Source: a virus
Length of the DNA stretch: 31,019 nt
Strand: one strand, 5' to 3'
Virus record (IMG/VR): IMGVR_UViG_3300042521_002020
Location: 1 to 31,019 of that record
Part shown: positions 6,934 to 16,293 of the stretch, piece after piece
Layout of the letters: each line of letters starts with the position of its first letter
How positions within the stretch are numbered: the stretch's first letter is position 1
The notes under the pieces: generated by a model
Seen by the model: only the letters and a program-made list of their open reading frames with translations
Databases searched by the model: none
Told to the model about the DNA's origin: nothing
Translations under genes and position numbers: made by a program

Positions 6934-7584
6934 ATGATAATTGACACCCCAGCAATTGGAATAAAAATATATAGAAACGCTTTGCCAGAAGCAATGAACA
7001 TTCCAGCAAGGCTAGAAAAGGTCTTAAGTTCAGGTAAAAGCTCAATGTTTAAGTGGTCGATTGCCACAGTTGGAGACCACGTACAAAAATTAGATTACAG
7101 AGATTGTGTCGATTTTAAAATCAAAAGAGATTCTTTGAGGCCAGGGAATGAACTATCTGACGAAATAATATCTGTTCATGATCAAATAACAGAAAAGCTT
7201 CAAGAGTGTTTAAAGGATTACATGAGAGCATACAATACGAACACACTGCACTACATGGAAGCTATAAACTTTGTTCGTTATGGAGAAGGACAGCATTTTA
7301 AAACACACCCAGACAGCGGCCCAAGCTATTCATGCGACGTATCTACTGTTATGTATTTAAATAGCGACTATGAGGGTGGAGAGCTGTACTTCCCCCATTT
7401 TGACTATACCTATGTTCCTCAATATGGCGACATTGTGCTATTCCCATCTAGCTATCTTTTTTCACATGCCGCCTTACCAGTAAAGTCTGGAATAAAGTAT
7501 TCTGCAGTAACTATGTTTTCATATAACGATAGAAACCATCAAGATCATGGTAGGTATCAGGGCCAGGTTTCTAAAGTTCTATAG
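6934..7584 (+). CDS. Prolyl 4-hydroxylase-like Fe(II)/2-oxoglutarate-dependent oxygenase
   Basis: 216 residues with a strong ribosome binding site (AAAGGAGA) before ATG 6934. The catalytic half is intact: H125-P-D127 in GQHFKTHPDSG binds Fe(II), the distal His178 lies in LFSHAALPV, and Lys188, exactly ten residues later, binds the 2-oxoglutarate carboxylate. YLNSDYEGGELYFP and YGDIVLFPSSY are classic P4H strands. Members of this family hydroxylate proline in proteins (collagen, collagen-like proteins, EF-Tu), using O2 and 2-oxoglutarate and releasing succinate and CO2. Here the gene sits between two collagen-like fibres and just after the NPGF-repeat adhesin, all of which contain X-Pro-Gly. 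A role in fibre hydroxylation is therefore a reasonable inference, though some phage oxygenases of this fold act on other substrates. Confidence 0.9.
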   Translation: MIIDTPAIGIKIYRNALPEAMNIPARLEKVLSSGKSSMFKWSIATVGDHVQKLDYRDCVDFKIKRDSLRPGNELSDEIISVHDQITEKLQECLKDYMRAYNTNTLHYMEAINFVRYGEGQHFKTHPDSGPSYSCDVSTVMYLNSDYEGGELYFPHFDYTYVPQYGDIVLFPSSYLFSHAALPVKSGIKYSAVTMFSYNDRNHQDHGRYQGQVSKVL

Positions 7585-7606
7585 ATAGGTAAAGAAACAT
7601 TTAAGG

Positions 7607-7612
7607 TATAAT
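7607..7612 (+). promoter_or_regulatory. Candidate -10 box before the 7633 fibre gene
   Basis: A perfect TATAAT lies in the 48-base gap after the oxygenase gene, giving a predicted start near 7619 and a short leader with an AGAGG-like ribosome binding site (7618-7622). No good -35 is visible 16-18 bases upstream. The weakness of the -35 limits confidence. Confidence 0.45.
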
Positions 7613-7632
7613 TAGGGAAGAGGTGTAAGCAA

Positions 7633-9399
7633 ATGGCAACAAATTTCCCAGCGTCTTTAGACGTTCTAGTTAACCCACAGCCGAATGATTCGGTTGAGGA
7701 AGTTTCCCATTCCGCCCAACATGCAAATGCCAACGATGCAATTGAGGCATTGGAGTCTAAGGTCGGTGCCAATAACTCTACCGACCCAAACTCTTTAGAC
7801 TATAAGGTCAAAACACTTGAAACAAATATCCTAGATATTGAAGAGGTGGAAGATCTTGTCGGCGGCTTGCTTACCACTGGAACCCATAACAATATTACAG
7901 TAGCATACGACGATGTTGCTAGAAAAATAAATTTAACTGCTACCTATGACGATGAAGAGGTCATGGATGCAATTGCTACTTCTTTGACAGCAGGCAACGG
8001 AATAACAAAAACTTATGATGATGTTGCAAACACAATAACTTTAGCGGTAGATACCTCAGTTATGGCAGATAAGACCTACGTAAATACCGCAATATCAAAC
8101 CTTGTAGATTCAGCACCAGGACTGCTAGACACTCTAAATGAAATTGCGGCAGCAATAGGAGACGATGCAAATTTTGCAACAACAATAACATCCGCTCTAG
8201 CAACAAAGTTAAATATTACAACAGCAGCAAGCACATACCTTTCAATAGCTGATGCCCCAGAGACAATATCAGATACAACAGGAGCAATGTTTGCACATAA
8301 TGGGCATACAAATGTAGTTGCAACTTATGATGATACAACTAATAGGGTAAACCTTTCAGTAATTGCTCAATTAACACAAGAACAGGCTCAAGACTATATC
8401 GCTCCTCTTTTTGTACATAATTTAAATCCAAACATTACAGCAACCTATGATGATGAAGCAAACAAGCTAATACTAGAAACAATAATCCCTCCGTCTAAAG
8501 CTATTATGTCAGCTTCTGCCCCATCATCTCCGTCAGACGGTCAATTCTGGCTGGACACTGATGAATTTAGAAGTGGCACAACTAGAGCCCTCAAAGTATG
8601 GAATGCTTTAACTTCAACTTGGGAATACATAAGCTCAGACCTATCTCTTTCTACTACAAATACCTGGACCTCAAAGAATACTTATACAAACGGTATTATT
8701 ATTGGTTTAGATGCCGCACCAACTACTCCAGTACACGGACAAATTTACTACAATAAAATTCTTAACAAGCTAAATGTTTGGGACGGCTTATTGTGGAAGG
8801 AAGTATCTGGTTCTGGCGGTGGTGGAGGCGGACTCACATTAATTCCAACAGATGCTTCTGCACCAGCAAGTACATTTTTCGTAGGTCTTATCGAGCCACC
8901 AGCGGGAGCAACAACTCTAGGAGATTTGTGGATAGACGTTGATGATGATGCTGGCGCAACAGAATTTATTTATGCTGGACCAGAAGCCCCAGCAAATTAT
9001 AATACAGATACTCTTTGGATTGACACAGATGAACCGATAACAGAATTAATATATAGTGCAAATGAGCCAGCAACCCCTTCTTACACAGGAGAGCTTTGGA
9101 TAGACTTAGATGATACTTCAGGACAGTCTATTGTCTCCTCTTTGACCCCTCCAACGCCTGCAGAAACAGATCTTTGGATAGACCTAGCAAACGAAGAGGG
9201 ATACTTAGAGTATAAAGATTTATTTAAAAATGGAGCAGCGTCAGTTCAAGCTTTTTCAAATTTGCCTACTGCTTCTCTTTATCCAGGGGCAATGATATAC
9301 GTAGTTTCACAAAAAACAATATATGTATCTGTTGATAATCAATGGAAAAAGATGTACCCAAACTCAGATTCAGAAGTCCTGTCTTGGATAGGATTTTGA
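7633..9399 (+). CDS. Long modular tail fibre / minor tail protein
   Basis: 588 residues. The N-terminus (NFPASLDVLVNPQPNDSVEE, then SHSAQHANANDAIEALESKVG) resembles the start of many actinobacteriophage minor tail proteins, probably the virion anchor. The shaft has repeated G-x-x-x-N-I-T-x-x-Y-D-D units (GTHNNITVAYDD, NGHTNVVATYDD, NLNPNITATYDD) and a LVDSAPGLLDTLNEIAAAIG module shared with the 2727 fibre. A G-S-G-G-G-G-G-G linker (about residues 396-403) leads to repeats of the type A-P-x-x-P-x-x-G-x-L-W-I-D-x-D-D (for example TTLGDLWIDVDDD, NTDTLWIDTDEP, YTGELWIDLDDT, AETDLWIDLANE). A C-terminal beta piece with GAMIYVVSQKTIYVSVDNQW closes the protein. Its likely job is reaching the cell surface, with no receptor indicated. 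Confidence 0.8.
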   Translation: MATNFPASLDVLVNPQPNDSVEEVSHSAQHANANDAIEALESKVGANNSTDPNSLDYKVKTLETNILDIEEVEDLVGGLLTTGTHNNITVAYDDVARKINLTATYDDEEVMDAIATSLTAGNGITKTYDDVANTITLAVDTSVMADKTYVNTAISNLVDSAPGLLDTLNEIAAAIGDDANFATTITSALATKLNITTAASTYLSIADAPETISDTTGAMFAHNGHTNVVATYDDTTNRVNLSVIAQLTQEQAQDYIAPLFVHNLNPNITATYDDEANKLILETIIPPSKAIMSASAPSSPSDGQFWLDTDEFRSGTTRALKVWNALTSTWEYISSDLSLSTTNTWTSKNTYTNGIIIGLDAAPTTPVHGQIYYNKILNKLNVWDGLLWKEVSGSGGGGGGLTLIPTDASAPASTFFVGLIEPPAGATTLGDLWIDVDDDAGATEFIYAGPEAPANYNTDTLWIDTDEPITELIYSANEPATPSYTGELWIDLDDTSGQSIVSSLTPPTPAETDLWIDLANEEGYLEYKDLFKNGAASVQAFSNLPTASLYPGAMIYVVSQKTIYVSVDNQWKKMYPNSDSEVLSWIGF

Positions 9400-9411
9400 A
9401 CAAATTTATAG

Positions 9412-9417
9412 TATAAT
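9412..9417 (+). promoter_or_regulatory. Candidate -10 box before the 9439 collagen-like fibre
   Basis: TATAAT in the 39-base gap, predicted start near 9424, followed by GGAGG at 9425-9429 and ATG 9439. No consensus -35 is seen. A second tataat directly abuts the ATG, too close to act as a promoter for this start. Confidence 0.4.
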
Positions 9418-9438
9418 GACACTTGGAGGAATTATAAT

Positions 9439-10059
9439 ATGTCACTAAAGCGTTGGAATGGAACGGCCTGGGTTGTAGTAGCAGGATCACGACCAGGAGC
9501 ACAAGGTCCTCAAGGTTTACCTGGACAAGCAGCAACAATATCTGTAGGCGCAGTAAACACATTACCTTCAGGATCAGCACCGACTGTTACAAATAGCGGA
9601 ACATCTTCAGCGGCAATATTAAATTTTAGTCTTCCTACTGGAACGCAGGGCCCAGCGGGTGCTGCAGGTGCAGCGGGACCTCAAGGAACAGCTGGACAAA
9701 GAGGTTCATATAATTTCACTGGAATTGCAGATCCAACAGCACAAAACCCAGCAAACAAATTAGGTTTAGATAATTATTTAAATACAACAACGGGCGATTG
9801 GTTCCAATATAATTCAACTACATCGACATGGACATTACAGGGAAATATTAGAGGCCCACAAGGACAGCAGGGATTAACTGGAGCAACAGGTGCAGTTGGA
9901 CCTTCTGGTAATGAACTAGCTAATGATATACTTAAGGAAACAACGGTAGCTAGGGTAGATGCAATGCTAAACCTAGGTCTATATTATCCAAAGTATACAA
10001 GTACTTTGACTCAAACAGAGTTGAACAGTAAATTTGCAGCAACAAGTTATTTATTTTAG
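9439..10059 (+). CDS. Second collagen-like tail fibre
   Basis: 206 residues. It starts MSLKRWNGTAWVVVAGSRPG, a short attachment hairpin, then has three collagen-like stretches: GAQGPQGLPGQA (about 20-31), GTQGPAGAAGAAGPQGTAGQ (about 68-89) and GPQGQQGLTGATGAVGPSG (about 138-156). Beta segments separate them: one reads PTVTNSGTSSAAILNFSLPTG, the other LDNYLNTTTGDWFQYNSTTS. The first stretch contains Arg-Pro-Gly and Leu-Pro-Gly, the latter with proline in the collagen Y position, the favoured prolyl-4-hydroxylase site. The C-terminal 50 residues look helical (LANDILKETTVARVDAMLNL). It has a GGAGG site and perhaps its own promoter. The next structural gene follows after nine bases. Confidence 0.8.
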   Translation: MSLKRWNGTAWVVVAGSRPGAQGPQGLPGQAATISVGAVNTLPSGSAPTVTNSGTSSAAILNFSLPTGTQGPAGAAGAAGPQGTAGQRGSYNFTGIADPTAQNPANKLGLDNYLNTTTGDWFQYNSTTSTWTLQGNIRGPQGQQGLTGATGAVGPSGNELANDILKETTVARVDAMLNLGLYYPKYTSTLTQTELNSKFAATSYLF

Positions 10060-10068
10060 GAGAATATA

Positions 10069-13000
10069 ATGTCAAGAAGACAAATAGAACACGCATACTA
10101 CGTATTTAAGCCAGAATTAGATCAGATTATTATTCCAAGAATAGTAAGACAAGATCGATTGATGCTTATCACAAATACGACACAAGGTAAGGTCATCTAC
10201 AACTTCTCCGATCCTAATTTAACTGCAATATCTTTTTCAGTAGACAATGAAGTTGGCTATGAGCCAAAGACAATTATTACTCTTAAGTACAACTGTGCAT
10301 CAATGGCTGCTACCGATCAACTTGCAATCATTGTTGACGAGCCAGCAGAAACAGTAACATTTACAGAGCCGCTTATGGATGCGGTAAATAAACTTAGAGT
10401 CGCCCCACCACAATCTTTAATGGATACAGACTTTGAATATGGTATTCAGAGCTCTAAGTGGGAAGCCTTGGTATTAACATCAAATTACCCATCATTCTTT
10501 TCTAGAGCAACAGGCGGAAACTCATTTGACGTAGTAAGCGTAACTGGCGATGGCGCAGCGCCAAGATCTACAGTTACTGTAGTTGTTTCTAGCCCAGCAA
10601 CAGAACTTGTTGCAGGAGATGTTGTTTCACTTCAAGATACAAAAAATCCTTTAGCTGAAGGAACTTTCCCAGTTGAAACAGTAAGCGCAGACGGATTTAC
10701 ATTTACATATTTAGCAAGCGGAATTGTTTCTGGATCAATTTCAGATGGAAGCCTTACATCAGTTACTGGTGGAGGAATCTTCGATAACGCACACATTCCA
10801 GGCGGAAACGATTCTCTCGGACTTCAAGGATGGTCTGCAAACTCAGACGGAGCAGCACAATCTACAATTACAATTACAACAAGCACAGCTCATGGACTTC
10901 TTCCAGGAACACCAATTCTAATCGGAAGCCAGAATGCAAATTGCTCAATCAAGGGATCTTGGAGAATATTTAACGTCTCAAGTCCAAATCAAATGAAGTT
11001 TAAAATGGATTCACAGGTTTCTAACCCAATTGTCACAAATGGCGTAGGACTTTATGCAAAGCCAAATGGTTATGTTCAGCACAGACCACACGATGGAGGA
11101 GTTATTCTTTCAACAACAGACAATGTCTGTGGAGTAAGAGTTATTCGTCAAACACGTCGTCACTTTAGATATCAGTCAGGAAAGTCAATTCAGTTCTCAA
11201 CTGGTGTAAAGTTTACCCCTACGTTTGACGTAGATCAGATATCTGTAGCTGGAGTTTTGATTGGAAATCAGGTTGTAACAGTCCGTACAATTCAAGATCA
11301 CGGAATGCAACCAGGAGCAAAAATTAAGGTAGACGGAGTTCAAACAGCAGGAACTTACAACCCATGGAATGGCAAGTTTACGGTTACAAATGTTTTAGGA
11401 ACAAATGAGTTCCAATATATAATGCCTATTACACAAAATTTAACTGCTACTGATCAGTTCCCAGGAGGAGTTGACGTAACAATTACTGTTTACAAGTGGG
11501 AAGGTGCTGCAACAAGAACTGGTATGTACAATGACCAAAACGGATTCTTCCTTGAATACGATGGCACATACCTATATGCGGTTAGAAGATTCTCTAAGAA
11601 AGATCTTTTTGGTAAAATTGCTGCAACTAAGTTTTCAAACACAATTACTGGTATAAATACAAGATTCAGAAAGCAGTTGCTGGTCGGAGACCAGATTGTT
11701 ATTAAGGGAGCAAACTACACAGTTATTGAAATTGCATCAGACACTAATATGAAGGTTAGCCCTGCATATAAGGGAGATTCTCTAACAAACTCATCTTATG
11801 TTATAACTCAAGAAATTAGAGTTCCTCAGACCGAGTGGAACGTAGACAAGCTAGATGGTAAGGGACCTTCAGGATACACATTGGACCCAGCATTGATGCA
11901 GATGGCCTACATTGACTACACATGGTATGGTGCGGGATTTATTAGATTCGGATTTAGAGGCACAGAAGGAAATATTGTTTATTGCCACAAGATGCCTAAC
12001 AACAATAGAAACACAGAAGCTTACATGCGTTCTGGAAACCTTCCAGCAAGATATGAAGCTATTAACTCACCATTCTTTAGCACAAAGCTAAAGGCGGGAT
12101 CATCAGGAATTGTTGGATCTCCATTATCCCCAACAATGATTGTTATGTATGTTGATAGTGTTAAATTCTGGCCAGACCAAGGATTCTTGGTTATAAAAGA
12201 CGACACCAATTTTGAAATTTGTTCTTATACAATTACTAATAGAGAATATAATGCAATTGCACAAGGATATCCTGTTAATATTAACAGAAGACAGCCAATG
12301 ACCTCTTATCTACAGGGTCAGGCAGTTCAGCTATCAGGATCTTCTAGCAATGCAACATATCTTCCAGATAATACTATTACAAATGGAACTGGAACTGCAC
12401 AAGTTTCTGTTCAAACAATTACAAATACCTGTGCTCCAGTAATTAGCCACTGGGGATCATCTGTTATCATGGACGGTAAGTTTGATGATGATAAGAACTT
12501 TATCTTTACCGCTGGTATGCAGAGATTCGTAAACGTTGCAGGTTCTGGTGAAGTTATTGCAAAGATTGCTTCAAAGTCTGCTACATCAGGTGTTGCAACA
12601 GTAACAACTGCTGCACCGCACCAGTTGCAGGTTGGATATCCAATTAGAATTTCTGACGTAAATACTTCAGCATCAATAACAAGTATTGTAAGAACTTCTG
12701 CATCTACAATAAGAGTTACAACTCAGGGTTCTCACAACTTTGTTCAAGACCAAAACGTAACTATATCAAATTCAGTTCTTTCTAGAAACCTTCAAAATGG
12801 ACAGATTCAAACTACCGCAATAGTTGGTGTCTTGAACGGGATTAGAACAATATCTGCAGTGCCATCGTCAAACCAGTTCGATGTAATCCTTGCAGGTGTA
12901 TATGGATACACTGCTCAGCCTCAAACAAATTCAAGCGCTGTAGAAAGTTCAACATTTAATGGAACATTTACAGTAAGCGCAGTAACAAGCAATACAATTC

Positions 13001-13629
13001 AGTACACGATACCATTTGGAACTACAATTCCAACAAGTATTGTTACCCCTCAAGGATCCGCTTCACAGAGCTTTGGTTCTTCAGCAATTGCAAGACCACT
13101 TCTTTCAATCAGAATTGCTCCTTCAGCAGATAATGGAATTGGAAGAAATTACGGTAAGAGAGAAACTCTTAACACTATGCAGCTAGCACTAAGTTCGCTT
13201 GGTATTCTTGCTCAGGGAGCATTCTTGATTCAGGGTATATATAACCCATCAGCTTTCCCTACTGGAGTAAACCTTCCAGGCGATTGGGAAACTATTAGAA
13301 TCCCTGGTGGATCTCTAGCACAGGTTATCTACCATGATAATACTGGTAGAACAGGTTCTACTGTAACCAACCCTATAACAACAATCAGAGGTGGAGATCA
13401 GGCGTTTGCTTTCTACACCGACGGTACTGGTGGTACAAACTACTCAGCTACAACATTTGATTTGTCAAAGGTTAAGGATCTTGGAACATCAATTCTTTCT
13501 GGTGATGGAAACTTTAAAGCACCAGGATTCCCAAATGGTCCAGATATTTTAACAATCGTCGCAACAAACCTAGGATTAACATCTGGAGATATTTCAGCCC
13601 GTTTATCTTGGACAGAAGCTCAGGCATAA
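10069..13629 (+). CDS. Large virion structural protein (tail/baseplate-associated adhesin)
   Basis: 1186 residues, the largest gene here, with AGGAG before the ATG. It starts MSRRQIEHAYYVFKPELDQI. The DTDFEYGIQSSKWE block (about 119-132), the RRHFRYQSGKSIQFSTGVKF block and WNVDKLDGKGPSGYTLDP, then IDYTWYGAGFIRFGFRG resemble a long structural protein found in marine T4-like phages. At least five short beta modules recur, of the type H-G-L-x-x-G-x-x-V-x-I-x-G with N-G-x-F-x-V-x-x-V-x-x-x-x-F-x-Y, near residues 177, 273, 410, 850 and 888. No enzyme motif is seen. It is probably a trimeric, multi-domain tail or baseplate spike component. The exact virion position is not determined by sequence. 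Confidence 0.8.
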   Translation: MSRRQIEHAYYVFKPELDQIIIPRIVRQDRLMLITNTTQGKVIYNFSDPNLTAISFSVDNEVGYEPKTIITLKYNCASMAATDQLAIIVDEPAETVTFTEPLMDAVNKLRVAPPQSLMDTDFEYGIQSSKWEALVLTSNYPSFFSRATGGNSFDVVSVTGDGAAPRSTVTVVVSSPATELVAGDVVSLQDTKNPLAEGTFPVETVSADGFTFTYLASGIVSGSISDGSLTSVTGGGIFDNAHIPGGNDSLGLQGWSANSDGAAQSTITITTSTAHGLLPGTPILIGSQNANCSIKGSWRIFNVSSPNQMKFKMDSQVSNPIVTNGVGLYAKPNGYVQHRPHDGGVILSTTDNVCGVRVIRQTRRHFRYQSGKSIQFSTGVKFTPTFDVDQISVAGVLIGNQVVTVRTIQDHGMQPGAKIKVDGVQTAGTYNPWNGKFTVTNVLGTNEFQYIMPITQNLTATDQFPGGVDVTITVYKWEGAATRTGMYNDQNGFFLEYDGTYLYAVRRFSKKDLFGKIAATKFSNTITGINTRFRKQLLVGDQIVIKGANYTVIEIASDTNMKVSPAYKGDSLTNSSYVITQEIRVPQTEWNVDKLDGKGPSGYTLDPALMQMAYIDYTWYGAGFIRFGFRGTEGNIVYCHKMPNNNRNTEAYMRSGNLPARYEAINSPFFSTKLKAGSSGIVGSPLSPTMIVMYVDSVKFWPDQGFLVIKDDTNFEICSYTITNREYNAIAQGYPVNINRRQPMTSYLQGQAVQLSGSSSNATYLPDNTITNGTGTAQVSVQTITNTCAPVISHWGSSVIMDGKFDDDKNFIFTAGMQRFVNVAGSGEVIAKIASKSATSGVATVTTAAPHQLQVGYPIRISDVNTSASITSIVRTSASTIRVTTQGSHNFVQDQNVTISNSVLSRNLQNGQIQTTAIVGVLNGIRTISAVPSSNQFDVILAGVYGYTAQPQTNSSAVESSTFNGTFTVSAVTSNTIQYTIPFGTTIPTSIVTPQGSASQSFGSSAIARPLLSIRIAPSADNGIGRNYGKRETLNTMQLALSSLGILAQGAFLIQGIYNPSAFPTGVNLPGDWETIRIPGGSLAQVIYHDNTGRTGSTVTNPITTIRGGDQAFAFYTDGTGGTNYSATTFDLSKVKDLGTSILSGDGNFKAPGFPNGPDILTIVATNLGLTSGDISARLSWTEAQA

Positions 13630-13641
13630 AAGGAGTATAAA

Positions 13642-16293
13642 ATGGCAGTATCAGATGTCCCAATAATTGGCACGGCTACCAAAACTGGATCGACAACAGC
13701 AACAGTAGCATTTGCGGCACCACTTAATGATGGTGGCTCTACAATTACTAACTATACTGCCTTATCAACTCCTGGCAGTATAACTGCATCATCGGCAACA
13801 TCTCCAATTACAGTCACAGGATTAAACCCTGGAACAGAATATACTTTTACTGTAACGGCTACAAATGGAGATGGCGTATCTGGTCCTTCTGCTCCAAGTA
13901 ATAGCATTACAACAGATGCTGTTGTTCCTGATGCTCCAACTGTTGGAACAGCTACAAAAACTGGAACAACAACTGCAACTTTAGCATTTCTCCCACCAAC
14001 TTCTAATGGTGGTAGGCCAGTTACTAGTTATACAGTAACTTCTCTTCCTGGTAGCATTACAGCTACTGGAACATCTTCTCCAGTTTCAATTACGGGACTG
14101 ACTTCAGGAACACAATATACATTTACGGTAACAGCTACAAACTCTATTGGTACCTCTAGCCCCTCACAGGCAAGTAATGCTGTAACTACAGATTACGTAA
14201 ATCCTAACAGCCCAGGTGCACCAACAATTGGAACTGCTGCAAAGACTGGTTCAACAACAGCAAATGTTCCATTCACAGCGCCAGCATCAGATGGCGGATA
14301 TGCAATTACTACATACACTGCCATATCAACTCCTGGTGGTATTACTGGAACACTTTCTCAAGCAGGCAGCGGAACAGTTCCCGTTACTGGACTAACCCCT
14401 GGAACAGATTATACATTCGTAGTATTTGCAACAAACTCACAAGGCGCTGGTAGTAACTCATCTGCAAGTAATACAATTACAACAGATGCAGCAGCACCTA
14501 GCGCCCCTTTAAATCCTGTAGCTACTAAATTAAGCTCAACAACTGCAAGAGTTACGTTTAATGAGCCAGCTACAAGCAATGGAGCAGCAGTAACTACTTA
14601 CACAGTTACATCAACTCCTGGAAATGTCACTGCCACTGGATCAGGATCTCCTATTACAGTTACAGGACTAACTGCTGCAACAGCCTATTCATTTACAGTA
14701 ACAGCTACAAACTCCGCTGGCACATCTGTTGCCTCAGCGCCAAGTAATCAGATTGTTTCAGATGCCACAGTTCCTGGAGTACCAACTGTTGGTACAGCAG
14801 TAAAGCTAACATCAACATCAGCACGGATTCCATTTACGCCACCAGCTTCAAATGGTGGAGCAGCAATTTCTAACTACACAGTTACATCAACTCCTGGCAA
14901 CATCGTTGCCTCATCAACAACATCACCTATTACTATTACAGGATTAACTCCTGCGACATCATACACATTTACCGTAAAGGCAACTAACTTTGTTGGAGAC
15001 GGAAACGCTTCCGCTTCAAGTAACAGCATAACAACAGACGCAGCAGACGTATTTGCACCAGATGCCCCAACAATAGGAACAGCAACAAAAACAGGATCTA
15101 CAACAGCAACTGCTGCGTTTACTGCTCCAGCTTCAAATGGTGGCGCAGCAATCATTGGATACATTGGTACATCAACCCCTGGTGGCATTATTGCTTCATC
15201 AACAACATCGCCAATGACTTTCACAGGATTAACTCCTGCTACACACTATACATTTAAGGTAAGAGCAGTTAACTCTGTTGGCACTGGACCTGAATCAGCT
15301 GCAAGTAATATTGTAAATACAGACAGTGCTCCTCCTGGACCACCAACTGTTGGAATTGCTTCAAAAACTGGAGCAACAACTGCAGTACTTGCATTTACTC
15401 CACCAACCGTAACTAACGGTCAGACAATTACTGGATACACTGTTTCATCAACCCCAATCGGTGGATCAGGTGCAGGAGCCACATCCCCAATACTTGTGAC
15501 AGGTCTTACTCCAGCAACAGCCTACACCTTTAAGGTTAGAGCGATTACAAGCTCTTCTGAGGGTGAGCAATCAAATTCAAGTAATATTATTACAACTGAC
15601 TTTGGAAGCTCAGCTAACTACGCTACATTGTCAAATCAAATTGAGACAATCAAGACAAAAATTAATGCTTTAACATCTACAAACTTAAATGCAGAGCAGA
15701 TTTTGTATGTGTCAAAGTCTTTAGTTACTTTATCTGAGGCACTAGGCGTAGAAGATGTTGTTGAAGCCACCGCAAATGCAATTGAAAGAATTGATGATGC
15801 TGGAGCGGCAGCAATTACGCTTGTTAGCGGAACAGCTAATGGGGCAGCAGTTGCAAATCTAAGCAATAAGTATACTGCACTACAGGCAACATATGACAAT
15901 ATTAATCCTAGAGTAACCTCTCTTGAAGGAGTGATTACAAATCAAGAATCAAATATTGCATCAGCATCAGCCCTAGCAGTAAGCGCTGGATATAATCCAT
16001 GGCAAATTTTAACAGCTAACAAGCTTCTAGTAAATAGAGATAGAGTTTTTGTTAACACACCAGCACTTGGCGGTGGAGTAGGTGGATTAACATTAACACT
16101 TCCAGCAGGACCTGCAATAGGACATGTTGTAGAGATAGTAGATATTTCTGGAAATGCATCAACAAACTTCTTTACTATAGCTAGAAATGGCGAAAGAATT
16201 CAAGGAGTAGAGGAAGACCTTATCTTCAACGTAAACAATAAGGCTATGAAATTAATATATTCAAATACTGCAAAAGGATGGAGAATCGCATAA
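13642..16293 (+). CDS. Seven-FN3-domain tail fibre with coiled coil and fibre-head domain
   Basis: 883 residues with AAGGAG before the ATG. Seven fibronectin type III domains of roughly 90 residues fill about residues 3-653, each with G-T-A-T-K-T-G-S-T-T-A, S-T-P-G-x-I-x-A, V-T-G-L-x-P-x-T-x-Y-T-F-x-V and a closing S-N-x-I-T-T-D. A helical segment (about 657-710, IETIKTKINALTSTNLNAEQ, then LYVSKSLVTLSEALGVEDVV) is shared with the separate 17643 gene. From about 783 a beta head follows (WQILTANKLLVNRDRVFVNT; VVEIVDISGNAS; TIARNGERIQG; MKLIYSNTAKGWRIA), a common fibre C-terminus in marine phages. FN3 arrays on phage virions are thought to bind surface carbohydrate weakly. The stop overlaps the next start (TAATG). 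Confidence 0.88.
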   Translation: MAVSDVPIIGTATKTGSTTATVAFAAPLNDGGSTITNYTALSTPGSITASSATSPITVTGLNPGTEYTFTVTATNGDGVSGPSAPSNSITTDAVVPDAPTVGTATKTGTTTATLAFLPPTSNGGRPVTSYTVTSLPGSITATGTSSPVSITGLTSGTQYTFTVTATNSIGTSSPSQASNAVTTDYVNPNSPGAPTIGTAAKTGSTTANVPFTAPASDGGYAITTYTAISTPGGITGTLSQAGSGTVPVTGLTPGTDYTFVVFATNSQGAGSNSSASNTITTDAAAPSAPLNPVATKLSSTTARVTFNEPATSNGAAVTTYTVTSTPGNVTATGSGSPITVTGLTAATAYSFTVTATNSAGTSVASAPSNQIVSDATVPGVPTVGTAVKLTSTSARIPFTPPASNGGAAISNYTVTSTPGNIVASSTTSPITITGLTPATSYTFTVKATNFVGDGNASASSNSITTDAADVFAPDAPTIGTATKTGSTTATAAFTAPASNGGAAIIGYIGTSTPGGIIASSTTSPMTFTGLTPATHYTFKVRAVNSVGTGPESAASNIVNTDSAPPGPPTVGIASKTGATTAVLAFTPPTVTNGQTITGYTVSSTPIGGSGAGATSPILVTGLTPATAYTFKVRAITSSSEGEQSNSSNIITTDFGSSANYATLSNQIETIKTKINALTSTNLNAEQILYVSKSLVTLSEALGVEDVVEATANAIERIDDAGAAAITLVSGTANGAAVANLSNKYTALQATYDNINPRVTSLEGVITNQESNIASASALAVSAGYNPWQILTANKLLVNRDRVFVNTPALGGGVGGLTLTLPAGPAIGHVVEIVDISGNASTNFFTIARNGERIQGVEEDLIFNVNNKAMKLIYSNTAKGWRIA
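13648..15600 (+). repeat. Seven tandem FN3-coding units
   Basis: Seven in-frame units of about 275-290 bases encode FN3 domains. Recurrent DNA phrases such as acaactcctggcagtataac and acaggattaactcctgc appear in several units, indicating internal duplication. Units five and six are especially alike, which suggests recent exchange or duplication. Confidence 0.8.

Noticed and set aside
9433-9438. tataat immediately before ATG 9439 (and a similar atataat before ATG 10069) as promoters
   Set aside because: They abut the start codon, so transcription would begin inside the gene. These are AT-rich spacers after good ribosome binding sites.
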